A stretch of 64,000 nucleotides of DNA from Bacillus solimangrovi (lineage in GTDB: Bacteria; Bacillota; Bacilli; Bacillales; Bacillaceae_N): assembly GCF_001742425.1 (NCBI RefSeq), contig NZ_MJEH01000011.1, forward strand, positions 62,001-126,000, read 5' to 3'. Shown piece by piece: positions 1-8,329 of this stretch. Below the pieces are notes generated by a model. The model saw only the letters and a program-made list of their open reading frames with translations, was not told the origin of the DNA and ran no database searches. A program made the position numbers and the translations under genes. Numbering within the stretch: the first letter of the stretch is position 1; every line of letters begins with the position of its first letter.

Positions 1-370
1 GTTTTTTCTCCAAATCTCTCACAGCTGTCCGGTAACTGAAGTCTCCAATATCAGTAAGAAACTCTTCAGTTTTGTTGAATGGGAGAAGAGAGAGAGGCAA
101 TTGCCCAACATCTGAATGTGCTTCAGATGTCAATCTCCAAACATCAGCTAAAGCAGGAGATAACTGGGATCTGGAATTCATCGCTAACGCTGATCCAATC
201 TTATTATGAAGCAAGTCCATTTGATACGTTAAATCATGAAAAGCACGTTGATAGCCATTTTCAGCATGAATCAGAATCGCATTTTTTTCTTGATTTTCTT
301 GATAACCCCAATAACCTGTGCCGATTAACATAACTACTAAAACTCCAATAATGACATTTCTAATCATCAT
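1..370 (-). CDS. ypeB: YpeB, germination protein (N-terminal part, cut by window edge)
   Basis: The minus strand reads an open frame from ATG at 370 to the window edge (about 123 codons). It begins MMIRNVIIGVLVVMLIGTGY, an uncleaved membrane anchor, followed by YWGYQENQEKNAILIHAENG, typical of YpeB. The start has a strong ribosome site (AAGGGGG just upstream) and lies 9 bp after the sleB stop, the usual sleB-ypeB operon. YpeB is needed to deposit and stabilise the cortex-lytic enzyme SleB in the spore. The C-terminal PepSY repeats would lie outside the window. The plus-strand frame at 79-333 is its shadow. Confidence 0.9.
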   Translation of the reverse strand, partial: MMIRNVIIGVLVVMLIGTGYWGYQENQEKNAILIHAENGYQRAFHDLTYQMDLLHNKIGSALAMNSRSQLSPALADVWRLTSEAHSDVGQLPLSLLPFNKTEEFLTDIGDFSYRTAVRDLEKK

Positions 371-379
371 TCTACCCCC

Positions 380-1195
380 TTACTTACAAAAAATATGTTT
401 ACCAATTTTTTTAATCTGTGGTCTTGTCCAAATCCAACCTGACGTAGCAGTGTCCGGATTAAAGTAATACAAGGCATTTCCCGTTGGGTCCCAACCATTA
501 ATCGCATCTACAACTGCCTTTTTTGCTGTTTCGTTCGGTGTTAACCAAATTTGTCCATCACTTACAGCGGTGAACGCCCGTGGTTCAAAAATTACCCCTG
601 ATGCTGTATTGGGAAATGATGCACTATCTATACGATTTAAAATAACTGCTGCAACAGCTACTTGCCCCACATATGGCTCCCCACGCGCTTCACCATATAC
701 AGCATTCGCAAGAATCTGAATATCATTTTGAGAATAACCACTTGGCACATTTACAGATGTGGGTTGAGAAGGCAATGCTTGTTGTTGCCCTGCTTTTTGC
801 TGTTCTGCTTGTTTTCCTTTGTCTACCCCTCCATAGTGAGAAAACTTATTCCCTTTATTTATTTGATTTTTCACATAGCCCTTATCATACTTCGTTACAC
901 CTACAAGTTTTTGTTTTGTTGATGCCCCTGCTAATCCATCAACCTCAAGTCCAAATTGCTGTTGAAAGTTTCGTAAAGCCCAATATGTACCCCAGCCAAA
1001 AACACCATCGATCTTACCTTTATAGTAGCCAATATACTGTAGACGTGCTTGAAGCTCGATTACATCGTCTCCTACTGAACCACGTTGAATAACTTGTGAA
1101 GAAAACGCATCAACATGTTCATCATTTAATGGGTGGAACATCATTGTGATAAATGATGCAATAATGATACATTTGATTAACGGCTGCAATTTCAA
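380..1195 (-). CDS. sleB: SleB, spore cortex-lytic enzyme
   Basis: This 271-residue protein has a signal peptide (about residues 1-30) and an N-terminal peptidoglycan-binding domain (about 36-98, with GDDVIELQARLQYIGYY and GVFGWGTYWALRNFQ). A Q-rich linker (about 120-150) leads to a C-terminal hydrolase domain (about 155-271) carrying ANAVYGEARGEP, where the Glu of YGEARGE is the expected catalytic acid. SleB is a lytic transglycosylase that degrades muramic-lactam-containing spore cortex during germination. It is the first gene of the sleB-ypeB operon. An AAGGAGG ribosome site precedes the ATG at 1195. In B. subtilis sleB is transcribed by SigG; I saw no clear SigG promoter here. Confidence 0.95.
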   Translation of the reverse strand: MKLQPLIKCIIIASFITMMFHPLNDEHVDAFSSQVIQRGSVGDDVIELQARLQYIGYYKGKIDGVFGWGTYWALRNFQQQFGLEVDGLAGASTKQKLVGVTKYDKGYVKNQINKGNKFSHYGGVDKGKQAEQQKAGQQQALPSQPTSVNVPSGYSQNDIQILANAVYGEARGEPYVGQVAVAAVILNRIDSASFPNTASGVIFEPRAFTAVSDGQIWLTPNETAKKAVVDAINGWDPTGNALYYFNPDTATSGWIWTRPQIKKIGKHIFCK

Positions 1196-1327
1196 AATAT
1201 TTACCTCCTTATCGATACATTCATACCGCTATTTTCTGTCAATGTATATTTTTTATACTTGAAGGATGTATTGGTCGAGAAGAATGTTAACTCAATTCGA
1301 TTAACTTCTTTTTTTACAAATTAAAAA

Positions 1328-1356
1328 GAGCTACTACCGATATCTGGTAGTAGCTC
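1328..1356 (-). terminator. Intrinsic terminator of prsW
   Basis: Perfect 11-bp inverted repeat GAGCTACTACC / GGTAGTAGCTC with a 7-nt loop, directly after the prsW stop and followed on the minus strand by TTTTTAA. Confidence 0.85.
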
Positions 1357-1357
1357 A

Positions 1358-2053
1358 TCAAACCTTTATATTTTCTTTTTTGACTTTTATCGTGGACTTA
1401 TAGGAATCTTCATCTAATTGACTAGCAACTTTCACTTTTCGTAACGCAAGCATCCATAACATTATCATAAACGGCACCATTACATATAACCAATACTCTT
1501 CAATTTGTAATAAAATATAATCATACATGCCATGTAATAGAACAGGAATGATTAAAGAAGCCCAAATCCAAATAGATTTTTTCATTTTAGAAAATTTTGC
1601 AATTCCTAAATAGTATCCCATCACCACTCCGTAGATTGCATGACTCGAAACTGGTAATAGCGCACGTCCAATTGCAAGTGTTACGCCATTGGCAAATAAA
1701 TAGAGAATATTTTCTACTGTTGCAAAACCTAGAGATACTGCCACTCCATAAACGATTCCATCATAACGTTCATCAAAATGAGAATGCTGATACACTGTAT
1801 AAAACATAATGAACCATTTAAAAAATTCTTCTAATAAACCAGATAATAAAAATGCATTTGCAAAAGGTGACTGCAAAACACCTTCTGTTAAAAATGCATA
1901 TTGAATAAACATGATTGGGAATACAAGCAATACTCCAAGTAAAAAGGATCGAAAAACCATCGTGACTGGTTCGGTATCATACTGATCTCTTAAATAAAAA
2001 TAAGATAACAGCGCCAATCCAGGTGCAATACCTGCTGAAATTACAGCTAGCAT
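1358..2053 (-). CDS. prsW: PrsW, intramembrane glutamic-type protease
   Basis: This 231-residue polytopic membrane protein carries the PrsW signature LLEEFFKW with the Glu pair at residues 75-76. It also has ERYDGIVYG and a later His in SSHAIYGVVMGYYLG, the conserved residues of the family. In B. subtilis PrsW makes the site-1 cut in the anti-sigma factor RsiW, releasing SigW under envelope stress. No rsiW is visible in this window; the nearby anti-sigma factors at 25993 and 36105 are of other types. The gene is monocistronic, ending in a strong terminator. Its place between sleB and ypdA matches the ypdC locus of B. subtilis. Confidence 0.88.
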   Translation of the reverse strand: MLAVISAGIAPGLALLSYFYLRDQYDTEPVTMVFRSFLLGVLLVFPIMFIQYAFLTEGVLQSPFANAFLLSGLLEEFFKWFIMFYTVYQHSHFDERYDGIVYGVAVSLGFATVENILYLFANGVTLAIGRALLPVSSHAIYGVVMGYYLGIAKFSKMKKSIWIWASLIIPVLLHGMYDYILLQIEEYWLYVMVPFMIMLWMLALRKVKVASQLDEDSYKSTIKVKKENIKV

Positions 2054-2262
2054 AGAATCCCCTCTTCTATATAAAAACGATTAAAAACACTATTCAAATA
2101 GTACATGACACAATACAGAGAAAATCTGAAAGCGGAAAATATAAAAACCTTTCAGTGTAACTCTTTTCACAGTTAAAACGTGAATAAGTAGACTATTTCT
2201 ATTTTTCATCGTAACATGATATCTTGATTATGAAAATGAAAATCGAACTAGAGGTGATAATT

Positions 2263-3234
2263 GTGAAAAATATCCTAATTTTACATACTGGCGGGACAAT
2301 TTCGATGGAAGAAGATAATACTACTGGAGCAGTGAAAGTTAGTGGAAAACACCCTTTAGACAATACGTTACCGTCTGTTTCGTCATTAGCAAACATTACA
2401 AATGAGGAATTGTTTAAACTTCCTTCACCACATATGACCCCAGCTAATATGCTTATGTTAGCTAAACATATTGAGAAGAAGGTTACTCAAGAACAGGTCG
2501 AAGGAGTCGTTATTACCCATGGTACTGATACTCTTGAAGAAACTGCATATTTACTTGATCTATGTTTAAAAGTAGACATTCCTGTAGTTGTCACTGGTGC
2601 GATGCGCTCAAGTAATGAAATCGGGTCTGATGGACCATATAATCTCATTTCATCAGTTAAAGTTGCTGCTTGTGATACTGCCAAAAACAAAGGTGTACTA
2701 GTCGTCTTAAATGACGAAATACATACAGCAAAAAATGTTACAAAAACACATACGAGTAACGTAGCAACCTTTCAAAGCCCACAATATGGACCAATTGGAT
2801 TGGTTACTAAACGTGGCATTAATTTTCACCATATGCCAATCAATCGAGACAGGTATCCTGTCTCACACCTATCCAAAAATGTTATTTTATTAAAAGCATA
2901 TGCTGGCATGGATGCAACAACATTAAATATGTTATCTAGTTTAGCTGTTGATGGAGTTGTTATCGAAGCGCTTGGACAGGGCAATATGCCACCTGCAACA
3001 CTGCCTGCAATTGAAAACTTATTAAAAAATAACGTCCCTGTCGTACTCGTGTCACGTTGTTTCAACGGAATTGTTCAAGACATATACGGTTATGAAGGTG
3101 GAGGTCGACCATTGAAAAAAATGGGGGTTATTTTCTCAAACGGCTTAAATGGACAAAAAGCTCGTTTAAAACTGATGGTCACACTTGAGTTGACAACTGA
3201 TCACCACGAACTACAAGAAATGTTTTTAAAGTGA
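2263..3234 (+). CDS. ansA: Type I L-asparaginase
   Basis: Converts L-asparagine to aspartate and ammonia in the cytoplasm. The preferred start is GTG at 2263, preceded by GAGGTGAT, giving 323 residues that begin MKNILILHTGGTISM. An upstream TTG at 2224 would add an unlikely 13-residue tail. The two threonine-containing active-site motifs are present: HTGGTIS (residues 8-14) and THGTDTLEETAYLLDL (near 85). No signal peptide is present, as expected for the cytoplasmic type. The gene stands alone between oppositely oriented neighbours, without an ansB partner or an AnsR repressor. Its product and the glutamate dehydrogenase nearby both serve amino-acid catabolism. Confidence 0.9.
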   Translation: MKNILILHTGGTISMEEDNTTGAVKVSGKHPLDNTLPSVSSLANITNEELFKLPSPHMTPANMLMLAKHIEKKVTQEQVEGVVITHGTDTLEETAYLLDLCLKVDIPVVVTGAMRSSNEIGSDGPYNLISSVKVAACDTAKNKGVLVVLNDEIHTAKNVTKTHTSNVATFQSPQYGPIGLVTKRGINFHHMPINRDRYPVSHLSKNVILLKAYAGMDATTLNMLSSLAVDGVVIEALGQGNMPPATLPAIENLLKNNVPVVLVSRCFNGIVQDIYGYEGGGRPLKKMGVIFSNGLNGQKARLKLMVTLELTTDHHELQEMFLK

Positions 3235-3312
3235 ATACACCTTTTTATAAAGAATCACACATCACTTATAGTGATTTATTTCTTAATGAATAAGTTTAAT
3301 ATTAATAAGAAG

Positions 3313-3341
3313 AATAAGCTTGCGATTTTCGCAAGCTTATT
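3313..3341. terminator. Bidirectional terminator between ansA and ypdA
   Basis: Perfect 13-bp stem AATAAGCTTGCGA / TCGCAAGCTTATT with a TTT loop between the convergent genes ansA and ypdA. It overlaps the ypdA stop codon. The U-rich tail is better on the minus strand (TTCTTCTTATT). Confidence 0.8.
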
Positions 3342-4317
3342 TCCTACCTTTCAATTCAGCTGCAATAAGTTTCCCATGAAAACGTCCATTTTCGATAAAT
3401 ATTTCATTAGCATTGTTACCAGCTGCGATAACTCCAGCTATAAATGCACCTTCTACATTTGTCTCCATCGTTTCTGAATCAAACTGAGGTCGACCTGTTT
3501 CTTCGTCAATACTAATATCCATCTTTCTTAAGAAATTATGATCTGGTATATAACCAGTCATTGCAAAAACAAATTCAGCTTTCACACGCTTTACTTCTCC
3601 ATCTACAGTAAAAATAACCTCATCATTTGTAATTTCATTTATTTCTGCACGGAATTGCATATTGACTTGTTCGTTTCTTACAAGCGCATCAAACTCAGGT
3701 AAAATCCAAGGCTTCACACTTTTTGAATATTCACTACCTCTATACAAATTTGTAACTCTTGCCCCCGCTTTGTGTAGTTCAATCGATGCATCCACAGCTG
3801 AATTTTTCCCACCAATGACGACAACATCTTTATCAAAATATGGGTGAGATTCTTTGAAATAGTGAAACACATGTGGTAATTCTTCTCCAGAAATGTTCAT
3901 CATATTCGGATGATCATAATAACCTGTTGCGATTACTACATATTTTGAGTGATAGATCGTTTCTTCATTCTTTTGATTTGTTGTGAATGACAAGAATGTT
4001 CCGTCTGACTGCTTTTCTATCTTATCAACTTTTTCAAACGCATTAACACGCACCTTTTTACGTTTTACAACTTCACGATAATAGTTAAGTGCTTGATAGC
4101 GAGAGGGTTTGTGTTGCTCATTTACAAATGGTACATCTCCAATTTCAAGTTTCTCTGCTGAACTAAAGAAAGTCTGATGTGTTGGGTAGTTATAGACTGC
4201 ATTTACAATGTTGCCTTTTTCAATCACAAGTGGATTGAATCCTTCTCTCTCCAATTCTATCGCTGCTGATAACCCACACGGACCTCCGCCAATGATAATA
4301 ATATCTTCTTGAATCAT
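3337..4317 (-). CDS. ypdA: YpdA, NADPH-dependent bacillithiol disulfide reductase
   Basis: This 326-residue flavoprotein has an FAD-binding glycine motif GGGPCGLSAAIE (from residue 10) and an NADPH-binding motif VVIGGKNSAVDASIEL (near 165). It lacks the CxxC pair of thioredoxin reductases. Cys14 inside the FAD motif is the residue described as functionally required in YpdA (Bdr) of Staphylococcus aureus. The enzyme reduces oxidised bacillithiol (BSSB) in the Firmicutes thiol-redox system. The start is supported by TAGGAGGAAC upstream of ATG 4317. The gene lies downstream of gudB, as in B. subtilis, but a terminator separates them. Confidence 0.92.
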   Translation of the reverse strand: MIQEDIIIIGGGPCGLSAAIELEREGFNPLVIEKGNIVNAVYNYPTHQTFFSSAEKLEIGDVPFVNEQHKPSRYQALNYYREVVKRKKVRVNAFEKVDKIEKQSDGTFLSFTTNQKNEETIYHSKYVVIATGYYDHPNMMNISGEELPHVFHYFKESHPYFDKDVVVIGGKNSAVDASIELHKAGARVTNLYRGSEYSKSVKPWILPEFDALVRNEQVNMQFRAEINEITNDEVIFTVDGEVKRVKAEFVFAMTGYIPDHNFLRKMDISIDEETGRPQFDSETMETNVEGAFIAGVIAAGNNANEIFIENGRFHGKLIAAELKGRK

Positions 4318-4453
4318 AATTTGTTCCTCCTAAAATCAATACATATAACCATTCTACTCTTTTTTCAATACATTTCGAAATATGTTCGTTAACAATTCGT
4401 TACAAGAAAGCTACTCTACAAATAGACTATTTGTTTTGGATCAAGTGCAAAAA

Positions 4454-4480
4454 ATCTCCTAACATAAAATGATAGGAGAT
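4454..4480 (-). terminator. Intrinsic terminator of gudB
   Basis: Stem ATCTCCTA / TAGGAGAT with an 11-nt loop, followed on the minus strand by TTTTTTGC. It lies about 140 bp beyond the gudB stop and separates gudB from ypdA. Confidence 0.75.
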
Positions 4481-4622
4481 CTTGTATAAAAGTGCAATGA
4501 TTTATAAGTGATAAGATGTTCGTTCTAAACTTCTATATAATAATCATAACTATTTTAGTAATGATTAACTCAAATAAATTAGAATGAAAATATAAAGGAA
4601 ATATAAGTTTGATCCGAAATAA

Positions 4623-5903
4623 TTATACCCAACCACGGAAACGAGATGCTTCAGCCATCTTACGTACACCGATCATATACGCAGCAAGACGCATATCTAC
4701 ATTTCGTGTATGAGCCGTTTCATAGACATTTTCAAATGCCTTAACAATCACTTTTTCTAATTTTTCTTCTACTTCTTCTTCTGTCCAGTAATAACCTTGG
4801 TTATTTTGAACCCATTCAAAATAAGAAACAGTTACACCACCAGCACTTGCAAGTACGTCTGGTACTAACAAGATGCCACGTTCTGTAAGAATGCGTGTTG
4901 CTTCTAATGTAGTTGGGCCATTTGCTGCTTCAACAATTACTTCTGCTTTAATATTATGTGCATTCTCTTCAGTAATTTGATTTTCAATCGCAGCTGGTAC
5001 GAGAATATCACAATCCAATTCAAGCAGTTCCTGGTTCGTAATTGTATTTTTGAATAGGTTTGTTACAGTACCAAAGCTATCTCGGCGGTCTAATAAATAA
5101 TCAATATCTAAACCTTCAGGATCGTGTAAACCACCATTAGCATCAGAAATACCGATAACTTTAGCACCAGCATCATGCATGAATTTCGCTAAGAAGCTTC
5201 CTGCATTACCAAAACCTTGTACAACAACTCTAGCACCTTTAAGAGCGATTCCTCTCTTCTTCAATGCTTGGTGAATACAAATTGTAACTCCTTTAGCTGT
5301 TGCTGATTCACGACCATGTGAACCTCCAAGAACAAGTGGTTTACCTGTAATAAATCCAGGGTTATTAAATTCGTCAATACGACTATATTCATCCATCATC
5401 CAAGCCATGATTTGTGAATTTGTAAATACATCTGGAGCTGGGATATCTTTTGTTGGACCAACAATTTGACTAATTGCACGTACATATCCACGACTTAATC
5501 TTTCTAGTTCACGGAATGACATATCACGCGGGTCACACACGATACCACCTTTACCACCACCATAAGGTAAATCAACGATACCAGCTTTCAAGCTCATCCA
5601 AATCGAAAGAGCTTTAACCTCTTTCTCTGTTACCTTCGGATGGAAGCGAACTCCCCCTTTAGTTGGGCCAACAGCATCATTATGCTGAGCACGGTAACCT
5701 GTGAAAATCTTGACAGAACCATCATCCATTCGAACAGGAATTCTGACTGTCATTAGCCGAAGCGGTTCTTTCAACAGCTCAAATACCTCTTCTGGATACC
5801 CAAGCTTATCGAGCGCTTTGTTCACAACCGTTTGAGTAGATTTTAATACATCTAGGCTATCTTCAGTGTTACGTTGGTTTCCGTTACTTTTATCGGCTAC
5901 CAT
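4623..5903 (-). CDS. gudB: NAD-dependent glutamate dehydrogenase
   Basis: Oxidatively deaminates glutamate to 2-oxoglutarate and ammonia. ATG at 5903 is the start because GGGAGGT lies 6 nt upstream; the GTG at 5918 overlaps that ribosome site. The 426-residue protein has the substrate and catalytic-lysine region (LPYGGGKGGIVCDP, near 110) and a Rossmann NAD site (VVVQGFGNAGSFLAKF, near 230). The reading frame is intact, unlike the cryptic gudB of B. subtilis 168, which carries a 9-bp duplication. Position beside ypdA argues for GudB; a RocG-type role is also possible because a consensus cre box lies upstream. Confidence 0.92.
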   Translation of the reverse strand: MVADKSNGNQRNTEDSLDVLKSTQTVVNKALDKLGYPEEVFELLKEPLRLMTVRIPVRMDDGSVKIFTGYRAQHNDAVGPTKGGVRFHPKVTEKEVKALSIWMSLKAGIVDLPYGGGKGGIVCDPRDMSFRELERLSRGYVRAISQIVGPTKDIPAPDVFTNSQIMAWMMDEYSRIDEFNNPGFITGKPLVLGGSHGRESATAKGVTICIHQALKKRGIALKGARVVVQGFGNAGSFLAKFMHDAGAKVIGISDANGGLHDPEGLDIDYLLDRRDSFGTVTNLFKNTITNQELLELDCDILVPAAIENQITEENAHNIKAEVIVEAANGPTTLEATRILTERGILLVPDVLASAGGVTVSYFEWVQNNQGYYWTEEEVEEKLEKVIVKAFENVYETAHTRNVDMRLAAYMIGVRKMAEASRFRGWV

Positions 5904-5973
5904 TCTGTTACCTCCCACATTTTCGCTTAAAATATAGCATTATTCCCTTTGTTCACCCTTGTCTTCAAGCTAT

Positions 5974-6001
5974 AGTATACACACTCAAAATCTTAATGCA
6001 A
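5974..6001 (-). promoter_or_regulatory. Candidate SigA promoter of gudB
   Basis: On the minus strand, TTGCAT (6001-5996), a 16-bp spacer and TATACT (5979-5974), the latter preceded by TGTG like an extended -10. The -35 matches consensus at only 3 of 6 positions, so this is tentative. Confidence 0.45.
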
Positions 6002-6042
6002 AGAATATGAATACAACATTTACATGAATTAAAAAAGTGCTT

Positions 6043-6056
6043 TGAAAACGATTACA
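6043..6056 (-). promoter_or_regulatory. cre box (CcpA site) upstream of gudB
   Basis: The minus strand reads TGTAATCGTTTTCA, which fits the catabolite-responsive element consensus TGWAANCGNTNNCA at every fixed position. It lies about 140 bp upstream of the gudB start and 40-odd bp upstream of the candidate -35. It suggests carbon control of glutamate catabolism, as known for B. subtilis rocG. CcpA action is inferred. Confidence 0.65.
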
Positions 6057-6099
6057 TATGCATATTAACATAAGCTTGATTTAGATGGAATACTTTTTT

Positions 6100-7020
6100 T
6101 TATCGCTTTTTCAAAGACAAATTTACAAGTTCTTCAATCATTTCTTCATATTTTATTCCAATATACTTTGCTGCATCCGGGAATAAACTAGTAGGTGTCA
6201 TTCCAGGCAAAGTATTTACTTCTAATATAACTGGCTTTTCACCATTATCTGGAATAATAAAGTCAGCGCGCGAATACACTTCACATCCTAGTACTTGATG
6301 AGCAAGTACAGCATTATTCAACAATAATTGTGTAACTTCGTCATTAATGCGTGCAGGAATAATATGTTCACTACCACCTGGTGCATATTTTGATTCATAA
6401 TCGTAGTATTTATTTTTTGGAACAATTTCAATGATTGGCATTGCCTGTTCCTTACCTCGTTCACCAATTACTGCAATTGTTACTTCAGTACCTTTAACAT
6501 ATTGTTCTATCATAATCTCTTCATCATGTTCAAATGCAAACTCAAGCCCTTTTAAAACTTCCTCTTCATCATGTGCAATCGTAAGACCGATTGTAGAACC
6601 TTCGCGGTTTGGTTTAATTACAATTGGAAGAGAAAACGGTAAATTAAAATCTTCTTTTGAAAACGTTGACTTTTGTAATATAACGTCCTGAGCAGTTCTT
6701 ATGCCTACATTTGCAAACATTACTTTTGATTTTGCTTTATCCATGGCTAATGCAGATGCAAGAACTCCTGAGCCCACATAAGGAATACCTGCAAGATCCA
6801 GTAACGATTGGATACTACCATCTTCTCCTAGTCGTCCATGAAGCCCAATAAAAACAATATCAACATCGAGAGTTAAAATGTCATTTATCATGTTTGGATG
6901 AAAGTCGATTCCGATTACTTCATGCCCCTTTTGTTTCAATGCTTCCATAATTCCCCTACCACTTGAAAGTGAAACCTCTCGCTCAGCTGATGTTCCACCG
7001 TATAACACTGCAACTTTCAT
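6100..7020 (-). CDS. ddl: D-alanine--D-alanine ligase
   Basis: ATP-dependent ligation of two D-alanines for the peptidoglycan precursor. ATG at 7020 is preferred (AAGGAG ten bases upstream; product begins MKVAVLYGGTSAEREVSL), giving 306 residues. A longer frame to 7080 has no ribosome site. ATP-grasp features are visible: GLHGRLGEDGSIQSLLDLAG, YVGSGVLASALAMDK, the nucleotide loop KPNREGSTIGLT and the metal-binding EVNTLPGMTPTSLFP. Unlike B. subtilis, where ddl sits beside murF, it stands alone between gudB and a mecA-family gene. Confidence 0.93.
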   Translation of the reverse strand: MKVAVLYGGTSAEREVSLSSGRGIMEALKQKGHEVIGIDFHPNMINDILTLDVDIVFIGLHGRLGEDGSIQSLLDLAGIPYVGSGVLASALAMDKAKSKVMFANVGIRTAQDVILQKSTFSKEDFNLPFSLPIVIKPNREGSTIGLTIAHDEEEVLKGLEFAFEHDEEIMIEQYVKGTEVTIAVIGERGKEQAMPIIEIVPKNKYYDYESKYAPGGSEHIIPARINDEVTQLLLNNAVLAHQVLGCEVYSRADFIIPDNGEKPVILEVNTLPGMTPTSLFPDAAKYIGIKYEEMIEELVNLSLKKR

Positions 7021-7422
7021 AGCTTTCACACTCCTTGGGCTTTTAAAAATATTGTATTCACTCTTTAATGTTGTGTGCATTTGTATATGTATTACAGTTG
7101 TTGCCTCATAACCTTCTATAACTTCACACTAGTTAAAAAAATGCATAGTTTTTTCTTCGCATTTGATAAGAATACCACGTTCTTTTAAACGTGAAAATGG
7201 GTAAATTACATCTTTTAATGTCAACTCTTTAAACAATGAACAGAATTAAACATTCCTCAATAGATACTAAATTTTCTAAACAACTTGTTAGGAACGTTTT
7301 AAGATTTACATTTTTATTCATTCCTTTTCTTTACCCATCGTAATTGCTCCTTATGTAATATAATCATTTTGGCCCCATAACGGGAAGAATACTTCTTTAT
7401 ATATATATTTATAAAATATAAA
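7021..7422. other. Intergenic region upstream of ddl, no gene seen
   Basis: AT-rich spacer with no open frame having a ribosome site. A short 6-bp inverted repeat CACGTT/AACGTG near 7170 and a TTGACA on the minus strand about 200 bp upstream of ddl are present, but I see no convincing -10 element. Confidence 0.4.
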
Positions 7423-7461
7423 AAGCGCCCGTCTACTTTATATATTGAGCAGATAGCGCTT
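7423..7461 (-). terminator. Intrinsic terminator of ypbH
   Basis: AAGCGC / GCGCTT outer stem with an inner CTGCT / AGTAG stem; the minus strand continues into CTTTTTATATTTTA. It lies about 30 bp beyond the ypbH stop. Confidence 0.65.
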
Positions 7462-7492
7462 GTAGCTAGATTTTTTTAATTGTTATACTTAC

Positions 7493-8086
7493 TTATCTTG
7501 CAAAATACTCAGTAAGCTGAGCTACTGCATTTTTATCCATTAAGAGCTTTCCATATTCATGAATACGATGAATCGTAAAAGTAGAAGAATTACCGTATTC
7601 AGCTAAAAAGGCAACTAACGTATCTGTTGAGATATTGGGCAATCCCCATTCATCGAGCAATAAGTAAAACCTCTCATTATATGCATATAATGATCCATTA
7701 TGAACACCTAATTTATTCAACCGAATGGCAACTTGAATCACATCTTCAAAAGTATCAAATTCATAAAAAATATCATCACTTTTATCCAACGTCACTTGCA
7801 TTTCAATATAATCATCTGAGAACTCATCTTCCTCATCGTAATCGATATTTCCCTTAGTTACGATTACAACCATCCCTTGTGCTTGTAACGAAAAAACTTC
7901 TACGGCAACTGGACCTTCCGCACGAAAACCAAGTTCATTACTAGCTTCGTTCATCATATCCCGAAATAATTGGTGCACCTTAGGGATATCATGCCATAGA
8001 TCCTCCTGTGTCAAACCCCTTTCAGAGAGATCATCGAATGTAAGGAAAATTTTAATCTTATTATAGTTTAATCGTTCTAGGCGCAT
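7493..8086 (-). CDS. ypbH: MecA-family adaptor protein (YpbH/MecB)
   Basis: The product begins MRLERLNYNKIKIFLTFDDL, close to B. subtilis YpbH, a paralogue of the competence adaptor MecA. Such adaptors bind ClpC through the C-terminal domain and deliver substrates to ClpCP. An acidic linker (DYDEEDEFSDD, about residues 90-100) separates N- and C-terminal domains, as in MecA. Tandem ATGs at 8089 and 8086 follow AGGAGGG; 8086 gives 197 residues and better spacing, and 8089 only adds a Met. Location next to ypbG and gudB also points to YpbH rather than MecA proper. Confidence 0.88.
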   Translation of the reverse strand: MRLERLNYNKIKIFLTFDDLSERGLTQEDLWHDIPKVHQLFRDMMNEASNELGFRAEGPVAVEVFSLQAQGMVVIVTKGNIDYDEEDEFSDDYIEMQVTLDKSDDIFYEFDTFEDVIQVAIRLNKLGVHNGSLYAYNERFYLLLDEWGLPNISTDTLVAFLAEYGNSSTFTIHRIHEYGKLLMDKNAVAQLTEYFAR

Positions 8087-8329
8087 CATGCGACCCTCCT
8101 TACCATCAACTACCACACATACTCTTATAACATGATATGATAAAATAAAAAGATGGTTCTATTTTTAGTATAAATTAGTTTACTTTTCTCATAAAAAAAA
8201 GACAAGTATTTCCCCTTGAATTCTACAGCGACTAAATTATCATTCAATAAGCTACATCATCTATATAATAACTTTCATTTGCTCTTCAGTATTCAGTGAC
8301 ACAATACCAATGCATAATTCAATCCAGCT

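Noticed and set aside
662-1092. Plus-strand open frames (86 and 139 codons) opposite sleB
   Set aside because: They lie wholly inside the clearly recognisable sleB gene on the other strand, have no ribosome site and resemble no protein family.
4623-5903. Cryptic gudB with the in-frame 9-bp duplication known from B. subtilis 168
   Set aside because: The catalytic region reads through normally with no tandem duplication, so the gene appears functional.
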